A stretch of DNA of 16,393 bases, taken from Candidatus Portnoyibacteriota bacterium (GTDB taxonomy: Bacteria; Patescibacteriota; Minisyncoccia; Portnoybacterales; GWB1-42-6). The translations under genes were made by a program, and so were the position numbers. The notes under the pieces were generated by a model, which saw nothing but the letters and a program-made list of their open reading frames with translations, did not search any database and was not told where the DNA came from. The DNA is taken from contig JAQUNU010000015.1 in the NCBI GenBank assembly GCA_028717445.1, positions 1 to 16,393 of the forward strand, written 5' to 3'. This document shows positions 12,042 through 16,393 of the stretch, one piece after another (positions within the stretch are counted from its first letter, which is position 1; each line of letters begins with the position of its first letter).

Positions 12042-12650
12042 ATGAATAAATTTTTTACCAACCTAAGCCGGATTCTTTTTGTCATCCTTATCGGTTTTGA
12101 GCTCCTAAATGAGCTTGGTATTTTGAATTTCACTCTCACTTTCACTTGGCTCGGATTAATCGTCACCGCCGCGGCTGTCTGGATAGGACTTGAACTCTTT
12201 TCTTTTTATTCCGGCCGCGATTGCCCTCCTAGCTCGCTTAAGACAGGCTTCGGATTAGCCATGCTTTTGGCCGTCGCCTTGGTCTATTTTGACGCCATGG
12301 GCGATATTTTTCTTTTTTACGCCAAACTGGGCTGGTATGATAGGTTGGGCCATTTTATGGGCGGCGCCATAGTGGCCATAATTTTTTTCTCCGTTATAAG
12401 AAATCTCTTCGCTTGCCGACGGTTATATTTAAGCCCGCTTGCAACCGGTTTTTTCATTACAGCCAGCGCCACTTTTTTAGGTGTTCTTTACGAACTCGAA
12501 GAATATTTTGAAGATATGCTGACCGGCTCCAGCCGCTTGGGCGATGCGCTTGACACAGCTAATGATCTATTTTTAGACCTAACCGGAGCGGCAATCATCG
12601 CCCTAATCACTTCCCTCTATGTATATCGTAAAAGCCGTTCCGCTAACTAG
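12042..12650 (+). CDS. Integral membrane protein, YjdF/DUF2238-like
   Basis: 202 residues from ATG 12042. The frame stays open to 11955, but that extension would pass through the promoter and repeat D. About five or six hydrophobic segments are visible (near 9-25, 31-52, 68-88, 104-122, 133-151 and 178-194). Polar motifs between them resemble the DUF2238/YjdF family: WYDRLGHFMGG (98-108), YELEEYFEDM (150-159) and GDALDTANDLFLDLTGA (167-183). The function of that family is unknown. The clustered Asp, His and Glu residues in membrane-border positions could bind metal, which is inference. The last 32 nt overlap the start of priA, indicating co-transcription and translational coupling. Confidence 0.85.
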   Translation: MNKFFTNLSRILFVILIGFELLNELGILNFTLTFTWLGLIVTAAAVWIGLELFSFYSGRDCPPSSLKTGFGLAMLLAVALVYFDAMGDIFLFYAKLGWYDRLGHFMGGAIVAIIFFSVIRNLFACRRLYLSPLATGFFITASATFLGVLYELEEYFEDMLTGSSRLGDALDTANDLFLDLTGAAIIALITSLYVYRKSRSAN

Positions 12651-14427
12651 GCTTCCTGTCCAAATGCCCCAGATCCTAAGCTATTTTTCAGCCCACTCTT
12701 TGGCAGTGGGTTCTTTAATTTCCGCGCCGCTTGGAAAAAGAAACGAAGAAGCGGTAGTTGTTGAAAGCCGAGAAGCAGAGGATATGAAACTTGAAATCAA
12801 AAAAGCGGAATTCGAACTGAAACCGGTCAAAAAAATAATCAAGCAAGATCCGATTTTGACAGAAAATCAAATAAAGCTGGCTATCTGGCTGGCTGAATAT
12901 TATTTTACTTCGCCCGGGCTTTTTTTAAAAATGGCTTTGCCGAAAATCGCACCCAGCAAATGGTCAACCGCTTCAACCCCTAAGCCAAAAGAGCAAAAAT
13001 TAATCCTGATGCCCACCATCGGACAAATAAATCCGGCGGCCAAGGCCCATTCAAAGAAAAATTCCGCTCTGGTCTATAGCGCCCTAAAAAGTAAAAAATT
13101 GAATGAAAACTGGCGAAAAATCGCCGATGGCGAAGCTGAAATCATTATCGGCACCAGAATGGCCGTTTTTGCGCCGTTTGCCAATCTAAAAGAAATAACG
13201 GTCAAAAACGAAAGCAATTCCGGCCATCGCTCCTGGGATATGTTTCCCCGATGGCGGACGCACGAAGCGGCTCAAAAATTGGGCGACCTCTACGGCGCAA
13301 AAGTCTCTTTTGAAAATGACGCTCCTTCGGTTGAGTTTGATATTTCAGCTTTTTTATCCGGCCCGAAACCAAAAATAATAGATCTCCGCGAAGAAATGCG
13401 CAAGGAAAATTATTCCATTTTCAGTCTGTATCTTCAGGAAGCAATGCAAAATGCCCTTGAAAATAAAAAACAAATAATTCTTTTTATTAACCGCCGCGGA
13501 ACTTCGACTTTCGTTCTTTGCCGCGACTGCGGCTACGTTGCTCTTTGCGAAAACTGCGAGGCGCCGCTCGCCTTGCACCAATTTAAAACAAAAAATGGGT
13601 TAAAACCCGTTCTTTTGTGCCATCACTGCGGCCGGCAGACAACTCCGCCCGGCATTTGCCCGAAATGCCAAGGAAGCAGGATAAAAGGATTTGGCAGCGG
13701 CACGCAAAAGATCGAAGCCGAAGCCAAAAAATTCTTTCCACACGCAAGAATTCTGCGGCTGGATGGCGACATTGCTCCAAAAGCGGCTATTGCCAAAAAA
13801 ATTGTCAAACGCTTCAACGAAAAAAAAGCCGATATTCTGATCGGCACCCAAATGCTGCTTGACGGAAATTCAAATAAAGCCGAACTGACCGCGATGATAT
13901 CGGCCGATACGCTCATGCATTTGCCGGATTTCCGCTCCGACGAACGGCTAGCCCAAATTATCTTCCGCCTTCAAAAATTAACAAAAAACGATTTTATTAT
14001 CCAAACCTACAATCCGGAAAACTCGGTCTTAAAATCGATTTCAGAAAATAATTTTGAAAAATTCATCAAAACCGAAATTGAAACCAGAAAAATTTTAAAA
14101 TACCCCCCATTTTCGCAATTAATAAAATTGACTCTCCGCCAAAAAGATCCGAGAAGAGCCGCCGACGAAGCAAAAATACTTTTTGCCAAATTGACCCAAC
14201 CGCTAAAAACGAGTAAAATTTTTAATGACGCCATTCTGGAACTCATCGGCCCGGCTCCGGCTTTCATTTCAAAAGAAAAAGGCAGATATATCTGGCGTAT
14301 CATTTTAAAGGCCAAACCGGTTTGGCCGGCGGAAAATCAGGAAGAAATTATTTCGATCAGAAACCGATTCCTTTCCATGATTCCCTCAAATTGGGAAATT
14401 GAGGTTGACCCGGAGAACTTGCTTTAA
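12619..14427 (+). CDS. priA: PriA-like primosomal protein N' with degenerate helicase motifs
   Basis: 602 residues against about 730 in E. coli. The N-terminal 3'-DNA-end-binding domain is recognisable (MYIVKAVPLTRLP, ILSYFSAHSLAVGSLISAPLGKR), as is LAIWLAEYY (87-95). The zinc module is complete: Cys301, 304, 310, 313, 334, 337, 347 and 350. Late motifs GSGTQKIEAEAKKFFPHARILRLDGD and LPDFRSDERLAQ also remain. The helicase core is damaged. No GxTGSGKT Walker A exists; the expected place (about 121-136) is shortened to KEQKLILMPTIGQI. DEEH reads KNES (196-199), the SATPS motif is DAPSVE, and QVAGRAGR reads QIIFRLQKL. It may recognise stalled forks and load partners without unwinding DNA, as proposed for actinobacterial PriA. 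It overlaps the upstream gene by 32 nt. Confidence 0.93.
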   Translation: MYIVKAVPLTRLPVQMPQILSYFSAHSLAVGSLISAPLGKRNEEAVVVESREAEDMKLEIKKAEFELKPVKKIIKQDPILTENQIKLAIWLAEYYFTSPGLFLKMALPKIAPSKWSTASTPKPKEQKLILMPTIGQINPAAKAHSKKNSALVYSALKSKKLNENWRKIADGEAEIIIGTRMAVFAPFANLKEITVKNESNSGHRSWDMFPRWRTHEAAQKLGDLYGAKVSFENDAPSVEFDISAFLSGPKPKIIDLREEMRKENYSIFSLYLQEAMQNALENKKQIILFINRRGTSTFVLCRDCGYVALCENCEAPLALHQFKTKNGLKPVLLCHHCGRQTTPPGICPKCQGSRIKGFGSGTQKIEAEAKKFFPHARILRLDGDIAPKAAIAKKIVKRFNEKKADILIGTQMLLDGNSNKAELTAMISADTLMHLPDFRSDERLAQIIFRLQKLTKNDFIIQTYNPENSVLKSISENNFEKFIKTEIETRKILKYPPFSQLIKLTLRQKDPRRAADEAKILFAKLTQPLKTSKIFNDAILELIGPAPAFISKEKGRYIWRIILKAKPVWPAENQEEIISIRNRFLSMIPSNWEIEVDPENLL

Positions 14428-14461
14428 AAATAAAAGGTCCTTGGCTTTACACCAAGGACCT
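14426..14461 (-). terminator. Rho-independent terminator for the two-gene minus-strand cassette
   Basis: AGGTCCTTGG (14435-14444) and CCAAGGACCT (14452-14461) form a perfect 10-bp stem with a 7-nt loop. On the minus strand it is followed by TTTTATTTTT, the expected U tract. It lies 13 nt past the stop of the 90-residue gene. It begins right after the priA stop codon, so the hairpin may also shield the priA message 3' end, though no T run follows on the plus strand. Confidence 0.88.
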
Positions 14462-14474
14462 CCCACAGAGCCAT

Positions 14475-14747
14475 TCACTTCCTTTGGAGATTGACTCCAT
14501 GGAATGAATCAAACATAACCTCCTTCCGTTGACACGGCCGCTGATGCGACAATTTCGCGTTTAAAGCAGCGGTTAAGACACAAGGGAACAAGATTAAACC
14601 CTGCAATTCAAGAAAGACCTTCCAGGGCGAATCAACAACCATTCTCATCTCCTCCATTCCAAATTGCAGATATGCAAGCAGGAACAGACCGCACAGCCCC
14701 GAAGAAATCGCCGCCAAAACAAGATGCACAAATCTCAAAAATTTCAT
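14475..14747 (-). CDS. Small two-TM membrane protein, 90 residues, unknown function
   Basis: Start ATG 14747 is fixed by a strong Shine-Dalgarno site AGGAGG (14760-14755) 7 nt upstream; a longer frame to 14795 would begin within the preceding gene. Two hydrophobic segments (about 4-28 and 43-63) are separated by an acidic loop (GMEEMRMVVDSP). A basic, cysteine-containing tail follows (SHQRPCQRKE). I do not recognise a family. It lies 14 nt downstream of the 140-residue gene on the same strand and is followed at once by a terminator, so the two form a closed operon. The strong ribosome site contrasts with the weak or absent ones of surrounding genes. Confidence 0.75.
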   Translation of the reverse strand: MKFLRFVHLVLAAISSGLCGLFLLAYLQFGMEEMRMVVDSPWKVFLELQGLILFPCVLTAALNAKLSHQRPCQRKEVMFDSFHGVNLQRK

Positions 14748-14761
14748 CCTTCTTCCTCCTT

Positions 14762-15184
14762 TCAGATAATCAATCCAGTTTCGTATTTTAAGCATTCAGG
14801 AATAAACCCGTGTAAAAACTCTGGCAATGGTGAACTGCCATGATACTGAAGATTACCTCGATCGCCCGCGTCAATGAGAATATGAATTCCATACGACACA
14901 AGCGGCAAATAGTTTTCTATAGCATAGCATCCTACAATCACAAAAAACAACGCTATCCAAGTATGCATTAGATTAACGTGACCAGGTACTGGCCCTTTTT
15001 CACCTCTCAAAATTTTTTGAATCCGCTGAGCCGATAGATGATCAACATCCATCAAAAAACCAAGACCAATTATCAGAATGATGATCAAATTCTGTCGGCT
15101 GTAAAAAAACAGAGGCGCTACAGCAAAAAAATAGATGCTTGCCAATACTGCGGTCGGTAGAAGATGCACTTTCGGACTTGCCAT
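14762..15184 (-). CDS. YdjM/DUF457-like putative membrane-bound metal-dependent hydrolase, 140 residues
   Basis: Start ATG 15184 follows an AGGAGG (15198-15193) with 8-nt spacing; the longer frame to 15265 would pass through the promoter. Hydrophobic segments lie near 8-28, 33-45, 72-90 and 93-105. Polar motifs match the family layout: FLMDVDHL (43-50, compare the usual PDIDH), GHVNLMHTW (68-76, compare HRGxTHS) and SYGIHILIDAGDR (97-109, compare the SHLLLD motif). These His and Asp residues are the proposed metal ligands. Family assignment is moderate: the protein is shorter than typical members and sequence between motifs is divergent. It may be a distant or reduced member. It is the first gene of a two-gene cassette inserted between priA and fmt. 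Confidence 0.7.
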   Translation of the reverse strand: MASPKVHLLPTAVLASIYFFAVAPLFFYSRQNLIIILIIGLGFLMDVDHLSAQRIQKILRGEKGPVPGHVNLMHTWIALFFVIVGCYAIENYLPLVSYGIHILIDAGDRGNLQYHGSSPLPEFLHGFIPECLKYETGLII

Positions 15185-15236
15185 TTGCTCCCCCTCCTTT
15201 TTGTATCGAATTTGTAGAGAACTATACCCTAAATAT

Positions 15237-15265
15237 ATTATAACACCACCCATACCCTTTGTCAA
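15237..15265 (-). promoter_or_regulatory. Exact consensus sigma-70 promoter of the two-gene cassette
   Basis: On the minus strand TTGACA (15265-15260), a 17-bp spacer and TATAAT (15242-15237) match the consensus exactly. The predicted start is near 15230, giving a leader of about 46 nt that contains the AGGAGG ribosome site. No other promoter in the window is this strong. Confidence 0.9.
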
Positions 15266-15286
15266 TATTCAACTCATTTATAAACT

Positions 15287-16348
15287 ATGCCCTATATCGC
15301 CCAACCTAAAATAAATACCAATAGACAATCGCAGATAAATGGCCAGATTCCCAAAAATTCAGTTCCTCTGAAGGTTGTTTTTATGGGCACGCCGGAATTT
15401 GCGATTCCCGCTTTAGAAGCTTTAATCAAAAGTGATTTTAAGCCCTGTTTGGTCATAACCGGCCCGGACAGGCCAGTTGGCCGGGGTCAGGAAATAACCC
15501 CGCCACCGGTCAAAATTTTGGCCCAGAGCGCGCAAATAAAGGTAGCTCAGCCAACAACCAAAGTCGAGATATTAAAAGAAATTTCGGCTGTTTGTCCAGA
15601 CTTGCTTATCGTGGCTGCTTACGGCAGAATTTTGCCCCAATCGATTCTGAACCAAACAAAATACGGCGCTCTTAATATTCATCCCTCCATCCTTCCCAAA
15701 TACCGCGGCCCCTCGCCAATTCAATCCGCGATTTTAAATGGCGATCAAAAAACTGGCGTCACGATTATGCTGATGAATGAAAAAATGGATGAGGGCCCAA
15801 TTCTGACGCAAAAAATTGTCGAAATCGCGGAAGATGAGAATGCCAAAACGCTTGAAGAAAAACTCGCCGTCTTCGGCGCCGAGCTTTTGCTGAAGACCTT
15901 ATCCGAATGGATGATTTTAAAAAGCACGCCCGAGCCGATCGAACGCCTAATTTACCCTCAACAGCAAGACAATGCCAGCGCCACTTACACCAAAATTATC
16001 ACCAAACAGGACGGCAAAATTATTTGGAACAAAAGCGCTCAAGAGCTTGAACGACAAATCAGGGCTTTTTATTCCTGGCCAGGAAGTTTTTCTTATTTGC
16101 CGGAAAAAAATAAAAAGATTTACACAAAAAATTTAAGGATGTTCAAAATCATTGAAGCCGAAATCCTGCCCTTGGAATTTGATAAAAAAATCGGAGAGAT
16201 TTTTATAACCAATGATAAAAAATTAGCTATCCAGACCGGCAAAGGATGCCTCGGGTTACGAGAAATTCAGCTTGAAGGCGGAAAAACAATTTCAGCCGCG
16301 GAATTTCTAAACGGCCATCCGGAAATCATCGGAATGATTTTAGAATAA
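15287..16348 (+). CDS. fmt: Methionyl-tRNA formyltransferase
   Basis: 353 residues. The formyltransferase domain shows FMGTPEFAIPALEAL (32-46), VAAYGRILP (109-117), NIHPSILPKYRGPSPIQSAI (130-149) and MDEGPIL (167-173). The catalytic triad Asn130, His132 and Asp168 is intact. The C-terminal OB-like domain (about 225-353) has AFYSWPGSF and ends with FLNGHPEIIGM. The enzyme formylates Met on the initiator tRNA using 10-formyl-THF. The first ~24 residues (MPYIAQPKINTNRQ onward) are an extension absent from most Fmt proteins. The normal start position reads CTG (Leu28, base 15368), so either this ATG or a non-ATG codon is used. No Shine-Dalgarno site precedes 15287. fmt commonly neighbours priA or def; here a cassette separates it from priA. 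Confidence 0.94.
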   Translation: MPYIAQPKINTNRQSQINGQIPKNSVPLKVVFMGTPEFAIPALEALIKSDFKPCLVITGPDRPVGRGQEITPPPVKILAQSAQIKVAQPTTKVEILKEISAVCPDLLIVAAYGRILPQSILNQTKYGALNIHPSILPKYRGPSPIQSAILNGDQKTGVTIMLMNEKMDEGPILTQKIVEIAEDENAKTLEEKLAVFGAELLLKTLSEWMILKSTPEPIERLIYPQQQDNASATYTKIITKQDGKIIWNKSAQELERQIRAFYSWPGSFSYLPEKNKKIYTKNLRMFKIIEAEILPLEFDKKIGEIFITNDKKLAIQTGKGCLGLREIQLEGGKTISAAEFLNGHPEIIGMILE

Positions 16349-16359
16349 AAAAATCAAAA

Positions 16360-16393
16360 TTCCCCCTCGACCCCCCTTTAAATAAAGGGGGAA
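16360..16393. repeat. G/C-rich hairpin after fmt, cut by window edge
   Basis: CCCCCTTT (16372-16379), loop AAAT and AAAGGGGG (16384-16391) form an 8-bp stem. An additional upstream TTCCCCC (16360-16366) could instead pair with GGGGGAA at the window edge. It lies 11 nt after the fmt stop codon. It could be a terminator or an intergenic repeat; the window ends before any T run could be seen. Confidence 0.6.

Overview
The window looks like a chromosomal segment from a Patescibacteria/CPR bacterium, probably Parcubacteria-like. That placement is an inference from gene content: a secreted amidase-SpoIID protein with ~60-residue repeats, a shortened PriA, an LCP protein beside an O-antigen-ligase-type protein, compact gene packing and few recognisable Shine-Dalgarno sites. 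TAA, TAG and TGA all serve as stops, so the code looks standard. No RNA genes, transposases, CRISPR arrays or phage genes were seen.

Left half (1-8703, all on the minus strand): a cell-envelope glycopolymer and peptidoglycan block. In transcription order it holds a secreted amidase/SpoIID protein (8703-5956), a GT2 glycosyltransferase (5753-4854), a GT4 glycosyltransferase (4834-3674), an O-antigen ligase/polymerase family protein (3674-2124), a second GT2 (1883-852) and an LCP ligase that runs off the left edge (807-1). Together they suggest assembly of a surface glycan, its ligation or polymerisation, and transfer to the wall, next to a wall-remodelling hydrolase. A separate 49-residue one-TM protein (8992-8843) has its own promoter and terminator.

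Middle (9243-11880, minus strand): thpR, wecG/tagA/cpsF and murC form a short operon combining RNA processing, glycopolymer linkage and peptidoglycan precursor synthesis. It is read divergently from a YjdF/DUF2238-like membrane protein gene and priA (12042-14427, plus strand). The two directions appear to use overlapping promoters, both contained in one near-palindromic 33-bp segment. The PriA has lost most helicase motifs but keeps all eight zinc cysteines.

Right end (14426-16393): a two-gene minus-strand cassette of small membrane proteins lies between priA and fmt. It has an exact consensus sigma-70 promoter, strong Shine-Dalgarno sites and its own terminator, and looks like an insertion. 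fmt follows on the plus strand and ends in a G/C hairpin at the window edge.

A family of non-coding palindromic repeats occurs at four intergenic or gene-end sites (near 2100, 5930, 10630 and 11960). Two copies carry an additional long inverted-repeat module, and a related fragment lies at 4835.
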